DNA from: Chrysomallon squamiferum
Taxonomy: Eukaryota; Mollusca; Gastropoda; Neomphalida; Peltospiridae
DNA: 25,778 nt
Assembly (NCBI GenBank): GCA_012295275.1
Contig: CM022677.1
Location: 24,501,809-24,527,586, forward strand
Direction of reading: 5' to 3'
Position numbers and translations under genes: made by a program
Notes under the pieces: generated by a model
Seen by the model: the letters and a program-made list of their open reading frames with translations, nothing else
The model's database searches: none
What the model was told of the DNA's origin: nothing
Shown here: positions 1 to 10,470 of the stretch, piece after piece
How positions within the stretch are numbered: the first letter of the stretch is position 1
Layout: every line of letters starts with the position of its first letter

Positions 1-345
1 AAACCGAAGCTGTTTTTTATCCAGGCCTGCCAAGGTGGTGAATCTCAGGAAGGAATACAAGTATCCGACGCCATTGGTGAAGTTGAAACGGTTAGATATT
101 TCATTGCAGACGGCTGTGATTTCTACACTGCTTGTTCAAGTGAACCAGGGTTTCCCTCTTACCGTGATGAAGATACAGGATCTATTTTTATTGAATCGCT
201 TTGTGACAATCTTTTTAAATACAAACATCACAAAATTCATGACGTAATGGAGGCAGTCTGTCGTGACGTAACTGAAATAGACATACTAGAGAAAAAGTGC
301 ATTCCAAAAATTCCTCCAAAGCACCAACTTTTACAACTAAAATAA
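1..345 (+). CDS. Caspase, C-terminal part (end of p20 and all of p10), 5' end outside window
   Basis: Frame 1 is open from the first base to TAA at 343-345 and gives 114 residues of a caspase, a cysteine protease that cleaves after Asp in apoptosis or immune signalling. Residues 1-12 carry the active-site block, with LFFIQACQG around the catalytic Cys10. A linker with several Asp residues (about 23-40) follows, then the p10 start DFYTAC, the substrate-pocket motif SYR (53-55) and GSIFIESLC (60-68). QACQG rather than QACRG, together with SYR, is the pattern of vertebrate caspase-8/10, so an initiator-type caspase is the best guess. The start and any death or CARD prodomain lie upstream of the window. 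The last 17 residues do not look like a normal caspase tail: they fall in a tandem repeat whose distal unit holds the canonical tail. The gene is therefore either active with an altered end or decaying. The caspase identity is firm; function is not. Confidence 0.85.
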   Translation, partial: KPKLFFIQACQGGESQEGIQVSDAIGEVETVRYFIADGCDFYTACSSEPGFPSYRDEDTGSIFIESLCDNLFKYKHHKIHDVMEAVCRDVTEIDILEKKCIPKIPPKHQLLQLK

Positions 346-480
346 ACACATTATCGGAAAAATGCATTCAAAACAAGAGCCGTGCACCAAAAAAACAACT
401 AAAACAAAAACAGAAGAAATTATAAATGCATTCTAAAACAAGTGCCGTTCACCAACTCAACATTAAGAAAACAATTTGTT
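298..480 (+). repeat. Degenerate ~64-bp tandem triplication at the caspase 3' end
   Basis: Units begin with TGCATTC at 298, 363 and 427, giving periods of 65 and 64 bp, and share CCAAAA/AAAACAAG and CACCAA blocks at matching places. Unit 1 encodes the present caspase end and its stop. Unit 2 is out of frame with unit 1. Unit 3 is back in frame 1 and is open to TAA at 550-552. It encodes KQVPF, STLRKQF and VF, the usual end of a caspase p10 subunit. The two extra units total 129 bp, a multiple of three. Confidence 0.7.
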
Positions 481-552
481 TTCCGCCCTCTTTACACTAA
501 ACCTGAATACACCATAACGATTTGTCAGTGTGGTTATAAAACCCACCCTTAA

Positions 553-1084
553 ACCAAAAGCGAACAAAAACTAACCAAGGAGAAGATAGAGAAAAACAAC
601 AAACAACAATACAGTTTTCCCAGAATCCCTCAGAAAGGTCTACTTTTAGAAATAGTACAGATGCAGCTATCAGTTTCATTATCGAACGAATTCAGACAAC
701 TAGAAGAAAATAAACAAGAAATATTAAAAAAAATATTATCAGACTGGAAATAGAAAATGATAAGTTAAAACAACAACAACAGAGAAAGTAAATATAATAG
801 CCACACTATCTATATATAAAACTGAGTTGCCTATGAACAAATCTAATGACTTAGAACAAGCTGCAAATTACGATATTTGGGGTAAAGTTTTCCACACATC
901 TGTATCTAATACAAGAATCAAACTATTAAGATGAGGGAGGTTAATAGGCTTCTTGAACAATGCTTAAAACGTTGTTTCAGACTCTACAAAGAAATTACTG
1001 AAATCAAAAATGTTGTTATATGGAAAAAGATATGGTTTTTTTTTTTTTTTATCCAACAGATTCTTTCTTTAAACAAATAGAAAC
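553..1084. other. AT-rich interval, no gene seen; possible coiled-coil ORF1 relic near 655-780
   Basis: No intact gene is visible. At about 655-780, overlapping frames give short charged stretches such as EFRQLEENKQEILKK and IENDKLKQQQ. These resemble the coiled-coil start of a LINE ORF1 protein, but they are broken by stops and a frameshift. Given the LINE relic just downstream this may be the same element with a large internal deletion, though it is weak evidence. A poly(T) run of about 22 lies near 1029-1050. Confidence 0.3.
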
Positions 1085-1920
1085 CTAATTCGTTCACTTC
1101 GTTTCAATTTAAAAGCTCGATACAATAGCTAGAAAAGATATTAATTCAGGATTATCAAGAGAGTGGTTTAAGAGCAATAAATCTTATGCTATTTTGCAAT
1201 GGTTTGATATTAGTAGTTAAAAAATATTATAAATTGTCTTTGTATTACAAACGAGGTAACATTACAAATATCAGGAATTTCTAATTTTACAGAAGAACAC
1301 CTCAAAACAATTGTTAGTAAAACATTCTGCTGTGATTATATAATAGAAATTATTTCAAAGCACAAAATAAATGCCAAAATAAAATGGCAGTATATTTTTG
1401 GTAGAGATTTATGTGACAAATAATGGAAAAGTATACATCTTCTTCTGTTACAAGTTAACTACGAACACAGGACTTAGATATTTTCAATACAACATCTTGT
1501 TAATTATCTTAACAACAAATAATCATTTGGTAGTATATGGTATAAAGGAATAAAAGATAAATGTGAATTTCGTTTGGCTTACGTAAACATGTTCAGACAT
1601 TCTGGAACACTGTTACAAACCAGATAGTTTTGTCAACAAATGTGATACTTCAAATAAATGCAATTATTTAAGACAACCGAAATGTATCTGACAAAGGTGA
1701 TAGAGCCGATTTAATGTTAATTGCGAAACACTTTATCGATAAATGAAAATGAAAATGAAATCACCAACAACGAACTTTAACTGTATTTCAAAATGTTCTG
1801 AACATGTTTATTTATTTATTGTGCAGAAAAATATGTTCGTAAGAAAAATAACGGAACAATAAAATGTGAAGAAAAATGAAATATTTGCACAAAATTTTGA
1901 AAAACAAAATGTAAATATGT
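1085..1920 (+). mobile_element. Degraded LINE (L1/Tx1-like) ORF2 3' end with zf-RVT-type tail
   Basis: Conceptual translation across shifting plus-strand frames gives, in the order expected for the C-terminal region of L1-like reverse transcriptases: a stretch like FTEEHLKTIVSK; then IKWQYIFGRDLCDK, a stop, and WKSIHLLLLQV (about 1375-1460); then WYKGIKDKCEF near 1540-1570, where the zinc-finger-like RVT tail normally reads as K-I-K-D-x-x-C; then LMLIAKHFIDK (about 1712-1746); and finally a basic EKYVRKKN-like end near 1828-1850. Several stops and frameshifts break it, so it is a long-dead copy. No target-site duplications or poly(A) end could be fixed. The family is inferred from the motif order, not from a search. 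Confidence 0.6.
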
Positions 1921-3378
1921 CATAATTATTTTGATTGTATTCTTGTATGTTTCTTACTGTAACATTCACTGTGTATTTATGTGATAAATATTAATTACTA
2001 GGAACCTATAGTAGATAATTATCTGTAGTTTTTTGGTTGTTGTCTTTCTTGATAATCTGAAGACTTCTGTATTTTAACACATTAATTTAATTTTATATTT
2101 TGTCATGTTAGGATTAATTGTACTATACTTTATACTGTATATTCTGTGGTGAAAATAATAATAATTATAACCATTGCAGGTTTTCTTTTCCTTGTCTTAT
2201 TTGGAATATTTTTGTTTATATATCAAGTAATCGTTCAGAGACAGGTGTTTTTTTAATTATCTGTTTTTTAATTCTAACTTTTAATTTAGCTTTTTCTACA
2301 TTTGAATACAAAACCCTTCTCTATATTCATTTTATAAGCAAATCTCGTTTGTGTTTTGCTAAAGACTTTTACATTGATCGCAAACAGACAATTCAAATAT
2401 CAATAGCTATTGAAATTGTTTTGAAAAGTTGAATATGAAGTGCTATCCCATTTCCAATTTTTAATCCTAATTAAGGAAATATACTAGTATGAGGATTTTT
2501 GTTTGCTATCATTCAATTACAGTAAGGATAAAAAGTTAAAAATAAATGCTATATATAATTAAAACCAGAAATAGTGATTGGCAGTTTTTCGATATAATAT
2601 TGAGATAAGTTTTTTTTTTTTTTAAGTCTTTTTATTTATTTATTTATTTATTATTATTATTTTTTTTTTTTAAATTATAGGACCCTTGCGGAACGTTTTC
2701 TATGAACTAGAAAATTTAATGAACGAAGAAAAATAAAATCATTAATGTAAAAATAGAACAATATTTTATTTCCTTGTTTCGAGTTTTCCTGTGTAGGCTG
2801 TCTATACAACAAAGGCCAGTGAGAAAAACCTGTTTTAAGCGCGCATGCCCAAATCTGAGAATTGCTTCATACAAGTTTTGCTCTCGTGCCCACAGACAGT
2901 TCTCGAAACATAATTATTATTCTTCGATGTCTTTTAAATATTATGATGACTCTTTCTTTTTCTTTTTCTGAATTATTTTATTTTATATTATTTATTTTTT
3001 TTTTTTTTTTAATCAGCCTTTAATTGGAATACATATCTACTTAATTTAAACTCGCTATTCTTAGCATGAGCAAAAGGATAAAGAATAATTCTGAACTCTA
3101 TTAAACTAGTAATATTTTATTTTATTTCATATACTTTATATCTATCATTCTAATCTAGCTATTTATTTATTTATTTATTTCGTCAATAACTAATTGCGGT
3201 TATTTCTAGCAAAATACAAGAGAGGTTTGTTTACAAAAGGAATACAGAAAGTGTAAAAGTAGATAAATATAAATGAAAACTTAAAAATTAAAAACACAAA
3301 TACTGAAAATAACTTGTTAAAATGCTATGTTTGTCAAAGACAACTACTTTAAAAAAATAATAAAAATAATAATAACAA

Positions 3379-3409
<31 letters not shown>

Positions 3410-3416
3410 AAGAAGG
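3379..3416 (+). repeat. (GAA)n microsatellite
   Basis: About 12 uninterrupted GAA/AAG units, next to (AAT)n and (AAAT)n-like sequence. Confidence 0.95.
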
Positions 3417-3963
3417 AATAGAAGAAATGAATAAATAAATAAAATAAAATAAAATAAAATTACTTTAGTTTATTCATTAACATTATTATCTTCTTCTTTT
3501 TTTTCCCCTCCAGAAGACATTAAAATTTGTTTCAGGCAATCTTTCTGAATTTACTTTGCGACTTAAATGGCAATTTTGAGTTTGTTATTTTCCGTGTTTG
3601 TTTATAAAATAATGAAACTCCTCCTATTTATATAACAGAGCTTGTAAGCAGCTCATGGACGTCTGCGTACTCTCTGCTACTGAGTTTTTGTGTAACTACC
3701 CCCATTTACTGACATTAATTAGATCAACACTGAAGAAGTGTAAAAATATGAATTTACAGTTTCATAAAAATTACTGTATTATAGTATACTTAATATAAAA
3801 TGTAGCAGACATTCTGCTTTAAATGGGCAAATAAAAATAGTCGTTTTGTGAATATTATATAATTCACTACACAGAATACAAAATCATGATTAAAAACAAG
3901 TGTGGCAAAGAGGCACTAATGAGCTTTGTCACATACTGTAATCATAAATGTAATTCTATCAGG

Positions 3964-3990
3964 GAAAAAAAAAAAAAAAAAAAAAAAAAA
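3964..3990 (+). repeat. Poly(A) tract, about 27 nt
   Basis: Homopolymer A in AT-rich spacer. It could be the tail of an old retroposed copy oriented on the plus strand, but no recognisable body precedes it. Confidence 0.9.
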
Positions 3991-4595
3991 ATGCTTTCTT
4001 TTTTATTGTCACTGCCAATCAAATAGATTCTTTCTTTAACAAAAAAAAAAAAAATAAAAATAGAGGAGAACTTTGAAATGATTCCCGTGTTCCACGGTCG
4101 CTATCCCCTGAATACACCTGGTAACTAAATTATATATATTTTTGCTGTTTTCATTGTATTAACCCGTATGTGGCTGATGTGACAGATTACAATATTTATA
4201 TTCATCTGATATTAGTCTTTACTACTAGAGTGAATGTTCATCGCTGGTGCGAATACAGTTTTTAAAAGTGCTCGTGTTTGTTGTGTTCTAGTGAAACGGT
4301 ATTTATAATATATTGCATATACAGATCACATATCTGATACCCCTAGAGCAAGCCAACTCGGGTAGTAATCTGCCCGAGAAAGATACAGTTTCACTACTTA
4401 AGGTAATACCCGTTACAAATGTTATTTGTTGTTGCAAAATAGAAAGTCGCAAAGATAAACATTAGATATATTAATGTTTAACTTTGTGAATACAAAAATA
4501 TAAAGGATACAAAAAGATAACAAAAAAATTCAAAATGCCATTAAAGTGACGGGTGCGTTGTCATTAACAACAGATAGACACTGGAAAACAGAAAT

Positions 4596-4597
<2 letters not shown>

Positions 4598-4645
<48 letters not shown>

Positions 4646-4685
4646 TCTGTCTCTCTCTGTATGTCACTGTGACTCTGTCTCTCTC

Positions 4686-4758
<73 letters not shown>
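4598..4758 (+). repeat. Long interrupted (CT)n microsatellite
   Basis: About 160 bp of CT dinucleotides, broken in the middle (about 4642-4692) by TG, TATG and ACTGTGA variants. The open frame over it (poly-Ser/Leu) is a repeat artefact. Confidence 0.97.
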
Positions 4759-4760
<2 letters not shown>

Positions 4761-5181
4761 TTGATAAGTTATTGTTTCTAAAATAAAAAATTAACTATGA
4801 CTTATTACCTTTAACCTTAATAATAATAATAATAATAAAAAGTACAGGTATAAATAAATGAATAAAGAAGTGTTTAAATGTTTCAGTGAAATCAAATACT
4901 GAAAATCATAGAAAGAGCGCTTGTGACTCTGGACTCGTCAGTCACCTGGTGGACACTGGTCAGTTATTTCGTTAACAGCTGCAAACTCTTGGGTGGAGGG
5001 AAACATGCTTAATCCTTTCTAAATTATCAAGTGGAAACTTTCTACACAAAATCTCTTCAAAAAGGAAAATCAAAACTATATTAATATGAATGAATATAAA
5101 ACCTATTTCTGATTTTGCAGTGTTTTGTCACAAGGAATATTTGTTCAACATTGTATTCAAAATAAATACAATTGGAAAGGA

Positions 5182-5239
<58 letters not shown>

Positions 5240-5639
5240 GAAATAAAGATCGACGTCTTTTTAAATAATGTATTTCGTCTTTAAATACAACAATAGTAAT
5301 AATAAAACAAACAAAAAACCAAAGGAAAAGCACCAAAAGAATAATAATAATAAATAAAAGAACAGTAATAATAAAAAAAAAAAAAAATAATAATAATAAT
5401 AAAAAAGCAAGCGAAAGAAAACATATTCATCAGTTACTGTTCACAATTTTCTGTCAAAATTGTGAATAAAAGGAAAAAAAAAGAGAAAAAAAATGCTCAC
5501 GCTGAATAATAGCTGGATAATAGCAGCAAATATAAAATACAAGAAATGATTTTTTTTTTTTTTTGGTAGAAAAATAAGAACATATATTATTACTAAGTCA
5601 TTATGACCTTTTTGTTGTGTCAAGGTCGAGACAAATTGA
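4759..5639. other. Spacer with (AAT)n and A-runs, no supported gene
   Basis: It contains (AAT)n at 4820-4838 and 5182-5238, imperfect AAT and A runs at 5340-5400, and a more complex block at about 4905-5010 (CTGGACTCGTCAGTCACCTG and neighbours). That block is not low-complexity, but I could not assign it to a gene or repeat family. Confidence 0.5.
5182..5238 (+). repeat. (AAT)n microsatellite
   Basis: About 19 perfect AAT units. The poly-Asn open frame over it is an artefact. Confidence 0.97.
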
Positions 5640-5847
5640 CTGTTTTATCTGGAATGTTGGCACAGTTAAGCGGGAATAGTTTTTAGTTTTCGTCTGCGGA
5701 CGTCAGATGTATTCACAAAAATAGAAACCGCTTGTGTTTACGTGGAATACTAATTTTAAAAGATATACAGAGAGTATTCTGGGAGTTTTATTTGATTATA
5801 AACTTCTTATTTTCTGCATGAATCTACAACGAAGCTGAATTTCGGAG
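5640..5847 (+). promoter_or_regulatory. Candidate leader exon A of gene 1, ending at a strong splice donor
   Basis: This non-repetitive block is richer in CpG than its flanks (for example GTCTGCGGACGTC near 5691). It ends in CGGAG followed by GTAAGT at 5848, a near-ideal 5' splice site. The nearest downstream acceptor in a clear exon is directly before the gene 1 ATG at 8815. It could therefore be an alternative non-coding first exon. The transcription start is not defined, and RNA evidence would be needed. Confidence 0.4.
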
Positions 5848-5880
5848 GTAAGTTTTTATTTATATGTGACACATTTTATA
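5763..5880 (+). repeat. Segment duplicated at 8603-8735 (copy A)
   Basis: Shared blocks with copy B, in order: ATACAGAG near the start, TTCTTATTTTCTGCATGAAT against TTCTTGTTTTCTATATGAAT, TACAA..AAG, AATTTC and GAGGTAA (the donor), then TATGTG.CAC and TTTATAA further on. By eye the core of about 50 bp is roughly 80 percent identical. The two copies are about 2.8 kb apart in the same orientation. Confidence 0.55.
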
Positions 5881-6053
5881 ATCAGGATTAATAACTTTGA
5901 TTTTTCTCCTATTTTACAGTTTTTAGTGTTTTGTTGTTGTTTTTTTTTTATATGGACAGAAGAATGATTTTCAAATGACTCGATAAATTACGATTTAAAA
6001 ATTCTTACATTTAACAGAAACAGCCCCAAAAATACATAGGCACAACCCCTCCC

Positions 6054-6055
<2 letters not shown>

Positions 6056-6107
<52 letters not shown>
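6056..6107 (+). repeat. (GA)26 microsatellite
   Basis: 52 perfect bases of GA/AG repeat following a C-run (CCCCTCCCCC). Minus-strand poly-Ser/Leu frames over it are artefacts. Confidence 0.97.
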
Positions 6108-6110
<3 letters not shown>

Positions 6111-6383
6111 AAATTTGTTTACGTTAATAAGACTGACAATATTTTCAGCTATATTTTTTCTGCTCGCATTAAGAATACGTACGACTAAATAATAAAAATA
6201 ATCATTTAGAAATAACAACGACAAGAACAGAAGGATTTCTGTCAATAAAACGAATAAATGCGAATAACAAGTTAAAATGTTTTTGTTTGTGTAATTGTAT
6301 ACATTCAGGCCACATCTACGTAGTCATCTATTTGAAATATCCGTGTTACTCATTCTCGGTACAGATAGTTTACAACAACAACG

Positions 6384-6417
<34 letters not shown>
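6384..6417 (+). repeat. Poly(A) tract, about 34 nt
   Basis: Homopolymer A. The Lys-rich open frames through it are artefacts. No retroposed body was recognised beside it. Confidence 0.95.
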
Positions 6418-6420
<3 letters not shown>

Positions 6421-6759
6421 GGGCAATCGAGTTCTATGGGTTACCTTACACAAACTCTTAATAAAAACAAAAATAATATCTATTGTTTTATATATTCGGA
6501 ATATTCTACGTTTATTTACGTAAATATACCTTTTCTATCGTACCTATGCTTATATTCATGAAGTACACACTTAAATGTACAGAAATTAGATATTTCACTA
6601 AAAAAAATAATAATAAATAACAATAAAATGGAAACAACCGATAGAAAATTAAAAATAATAATTTAAATACGTAACAGCACATTTTACATTATTAAAAAAT
6701 TACTCAACTAATCCATTTTCAATTATAATAAAATTAATTTAATACGTATGACGTATTGG

Positions 6760-6973
6760 GTTCTGAATGCGCACTTGTGAACATGGTCGTGACCGCAAAT
6801 TGATTATATGCGAGCAACCCCCGCATGTTCTGATGTCACGTATCTCACAACTCAAGGTCGACTAGAACGCCGATATTAATGGGAGTTATCTCCCGACTTT
6901 TCGTACCAAGGTGGCAGTCGTCCTAAACTAGCGGATACACGAGTGTGTGAAAAAAATTCATCTGCCTATCCAG
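6760..6973 (+). promoter_or_regulatory. Promoter region and candidate leader exon B of gene 1
   Basis: This CpG-bearing unique block stands out from AT-rich flanks. It holds TGCGCAC near 6770, TGATGTCACGTATCTC near 6831, and the palindromic GGGAGTTATCTCCC at 6881-6894. It ends in TATCCAG followed by GTAATT at 6974, a usable 5' splice site. Splicing to the acceptor at 8814 would place the gene 1 ATG at the first base of the next exon, by the same plan as gene 2. The exon start is unknown. Exon A upstream may be an alternative. Confidence 0.5.
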
Positions 6974-7583
6974 GTAATTCAGTTATTTTTATTGTTTCAT
7001 TCGTTCAACTTTAACTTAGAATAATTTAAAAGTAAATAATGAAGTCCGATCTTTACGATGTTATTTCAATAATTATTTAAAATGCGGTGAATGTTTTGAT
7101 TTCAAAATTTAAAGTGCAGACATTGTAAAGTTGTGTCCGTTTTATTTTATTTTACTGTTAATCAATTTAATATTAGTACATTATCGAAACTTACGTAATT
7201 ATTTATTATTTTTAAATTTAATAATATCGTTCCTTTTATTTTTCCATTTTTTTTTTTAAATTTCTGTTCTGTCTTTTCATGTTAAATTATGTTTGTCTTA
7301 TGACAAAATAACCCGTGTTTGGTAAAATCCGGAATAATTAACGCCTTTGTCAAAGTAGTACTAAAATTCTTAATTCTTGACGGCTCTATTTTGCCAACTA
7401 ACGTTATTTTTTATTATTTTTCTTAGAAGCATTACCGATAACAATAGCAAGCTGTGATGATTTTGAAATAGTTTTATTTATAATTTGTCATGATTGTAAT
7501 AACACTGAGTTTGTCATGAAACTGTTTTAGTGATTAAATCACACAAATCGAATTTACATATATATATATATTATGTACACGGG

Positions 7584-7626
<43 letters not shown>
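7584..7626 (+). repeat. Compound (GT)n(GA)n microsatellite
   Basis: GT repeats pass directly into GA repeats. It is probably within the gene 1 leader intron. Confidence 0.95.
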
Positions 7627-7632
<6 letters not shown>

Positions 7633-8602
7633 AGAGCTTGCGAGCGATAGAAGCTACACCTCGACAAGCCGCCATGCCGGTGGTACCGATTCACACGTAA
7701 TAAAATAGGTCATACAGACATGAATAGATACTCACGTGGAATGTGTTCGTTCATAATTTTTGTTGATGTTTTTGAATTTTTCAATACTAAAACATCCCTG
7801 AAAATACACTAAATTTTTATTTTCACATTTTCCTGTTAGTAATGAAAAACTGACTGTAAACAACAGTATTTTATTTTATTTTATTTTAAACAGTATTGTA
7901 ATAATAATAGAGATGACAGAAAACGATGTTTTCAGAAACTGCCCTAGATCACTGGTAGATCTAGTTCATTGTATCCTCACAGACTAAATTATTTACGTAC
8001 ATCAGTGCTTGTAATACTAGGTACTAATAACAACAGTACTTGTTAATCTCAGTAGTAACATTAGTTGTAGCAGCAGCATTAACAGTAACGATTATCATTA
8101 TGACAATCTATGACATGTTTATGAATTCAGTTTTATTTTATTTTTCATATTGTATATCTCTACACAGATACACATATATATGTAGAGTTTAATATAATTT
8201 TTGAAATCTGATGTTTGTCTGATATTTATCTGGGTCTAAAATTCTAAAAACAATTTATGGCCATGTCAAAAAGACTAAAAAAGAAGAGATGAAGAAAAAA
8301 TAATTCTAAGAGAGAATCAAGAGAAAGAATACATATGAATTTGATAAATATATTTTATAACATTTATTGGCCACAGCCATTATAACCCAATAGGATAAAA
8401 ATACCTTGATTATTGTTGACATATATCCGGTTTTTATAGGCATTCATGACATAAATGGTATCTTACTCTGATGACATGTTTTACTATATGTCTAAGATTC
8501 TATATGTTATTTTTCCATTATCCATAGATTTTTTTTTTAATTATAAATTTTATGTTAACTTTTGTGAAATGTTACACGTTACACATTAAACAATAATTTA
8601 AA

Positions 8603-8735
8603 AATACAGAGTATACACTTAGTTTGTTTCTCAATTTCTTGTTTTCTATATGAATTTACAATAAAGGTTAATTTCTGAGGTAATTATAAATTACTGCAAC
8701 ACAGACAGTCACATGACTATGTGTCACCAATGTTT
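8603..8735 (+). repeat. Copy B of the duplicated segment
   Basis: It matches the segment at 5763-5880 in the same orientation, including the donor-like GAG-GTAA (8677-8683, here GTAATT, a weaker donor). It sits about 130 bp upstream of the gene 1 start exon, so if used as an exon the intron would be very short. It could also be an old dispersed repeat rather than a duplicated leader exon. Confidence 0.5.
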
Positions 8736-8814
8736 ATAAATGAAAAAGTTAATGTCATGTATTATATATAAATCAATGGTGATATTAAAACAAAAGTTTC
8801 TTCTTTGTTTTCAG

Positions 8815-10470
8815 ATGCCGAAGTCTTATATGTTCGGAAGGAGATTTTTTGCAGACCATCCTGCAGTAATATTTTAAATTATTTTCTTCTTTTTTTTAAG
8901 AATTATTACTGTTATCTTTTTTTTTAAATACATTTACTTGATCACTAGCGAAAATTAGTTTATATTACAGAGATACTTACGTCAGCATAAGTGCTTTTAT
9001 ACATCTATACTAGTAGCAAAAATGTTTAACAGAGTAAGATACTCCAAATACGGACTTTTCCAGTCATGAGTTTATATATGATTGAAGGCATATATTTTTC
9101 TGCTGTATTCGTGTGTGTAATCTTATCTTTGTTCAAAATGTATGAAAAATTCAGAGCTCACTATACATAATTCTGATCAAAATTTTGAAAAGAAAACGTT
9201 TTACCCTGGTATATATGTTTATTTGTGATTTCTAAAGTGGAATGAAACTAATGTTACCAGTACTTTATTTCTTACTGTCAAAAAAACCCACAAAAAACCC
9301 CACAAAACCCCCCAACAAACTAACAATAAAAAATTAAAATAAAATCAACTTAGTACCAACTATTACTATTTTTCAGTTAACATTTAAAACATTTATCAGT
9401 TATTTACATTTTGTATTTAATATTTATCAAGTATTTATATTTTACAGTTAATATTAATCATGTGTTCTGTAATTTTACAGTTAATACCTCCTGCAGTCCT
9501 GGCTGGTGTTTTAAGTTTCGCATATATAGGATACAGAATATATGGAATGGGAACGCACACAGATGTAGAGTGAGTACTCACAGGATTCAGTAATTTTAAC
9601 ATCACATGAGCAGTGCATTGCTAGTGGTGTAGGTTCATGTGATGCTCATGTAGTAAATGTTACTAACTGGTGCTGGAAGTCGGTTAACTTCACAGGACTT
9701 TCCACAACTCATACAGCCATATTTTAATACATGAATAAATAACTGAACAAATAAATGAATGAATGAATACATAAATAAAATAATAAATATCATGACATCA
9801 ATCAGTCTTTCTCTGTCAATATGTATGTATATGTATATTTTTAAAATATTTTAATACAGATTGCATTAAGATTTAGCATTTATTCATTTGCTTTTTGCTT
9901 GCAGTATTCGACAGGATATTCTAGAACCCCCACAAGATTCAATCAACTATGAAAAGGTGCGTAAAGGTAATACAGAAAATACTTTACTATGTCTAGATGT
10001 TACAGTCTATGTAAGTATATGACAGTAGATTTGATAGTTTTATTATCCACAAAGAAAGAAAAAAAGAGCTTTTTTTCTTCATTTGCATACTAGTATTAAT
10101 AGTTTACAGCTAGTTAATTTTTATATAATTAATATATATTCTCACATCTTTGTTATCTTTATCTGCTTGCTTATACTGTTGGTACATTAGGTGCTCTATA
10201 AAAAAAAAAATAAAATAAAAACCATGCTATTTGTTTAGTTAGTTTGAGGGGTATTTTATATTCATTTCTTTGCTTGTTTTATTTCACAATTTTACTCTTT
10301 CCATATTTTTTTAAAAATTTAAATTGTTGGTGTATTATCATTTTATTTAATTTTTTTTTAAATTTCAGGCATTAGAGAAAAAAAAGATAAAGCAGGAAAT
10401 TGAGGTTAAATTTAAACCAGAAATCGAGAGCCTTAGAAACGACTTGTACAGTTTCCGCTCTAAAACGTGA
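8815..10470 (+). CDS. Gene 1: divergent NDUFA4/NMES1-family (MLRQ/B12D) small mitochondrial membrane protein
   Basis: Coding exons are 8815-8865, 9481-9569, 9905-9956 and 10369-10470, all with GT-AG borders and intron phases 0, 2, 0. They encode 97 residues. The ATG is the first base after a TTTTCAG acceptor. The N-terminus is short and basic (MFGRRFF). HPALIP at 15-20 matches the HPSLIP of NDUFA4, one membrane helix covers about 18-38, and a TDVD motif at 44-47 matches the conserved DV after the helix. The C-terminus is a charged helix (EKKKIKQEIEVKFKPEIESL) like the KPIEEL end of NMES1. The family's Pro-x-Pro-Trp motif is reduced to EPPQ with no Trp, so the protein is divergent. Family members are small cytochrome c oxidase subunits of the mitochondrial inner membrane; that role here is inferred. 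Gene 2 is its tandem paralogue with the same exon plan. Confidence 0.75.

Larger units (their letters stand above)
1921..4597. other. AT-rich intergenic spacer, no supported gene
   Basis: The stretch has simple repeats: T-runs near 2612 and 2665, TTTA repeats near 2634 and 3163, (GAA)n at 3379-3416 and about 27 A at 3964-3990. Open frames here, including a 104-residue one at 2118-2432, are rich in I, F, Y and N, have no domain-like pattern, and look like chance. A short GC-richer block at 4357-4378 forms an inverted repeat (CTCGGG, 10-nt loop, CCCGAG). GCGCATGCCC at 2841-2850 resembles an NRF1 half-site. Confidence 0.5.
6974..8814 (+). other. Probable leader intron of gene 1
   Basis: About 1.84 kb between the donor at 6974 and the acceptor TTTTCAG ending at 8814. 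It holds a (TA)/(GT)/(GA) compound repeat (7556-7626) and repeat copy B. At 7667-7673 GCCGCCATG gives a strong start-codon context on an eight-codon frame that ends at once. No coding exon was seen. Confidence 0.45.

Noticed and set aside
35-247. 70-residue plus-strand frame at the window start
   Set aside because: It is an out-of-frame shadow of the caspase coding frame.
2118-2432. 104-residue plus-strand frame
   Set aside because: Its composition is that of AT-rich random DNA, with no domain-like pattern and no splice context.
4357-4378. CTCGGG/CCCGAG hairpin as terminator or small RNA
   Set aside because: A 6-bp stem with a 10-nt loop is too weak to call, and no tRNA-like A and B boxes lie around it.
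9281-9317. C-tract cluster as a possible i-motif or G-quadruplex
   Set aside because: Only three usable C-runs (CCC, CCCC, CCCCCC) are present, one short of the standard pattern.
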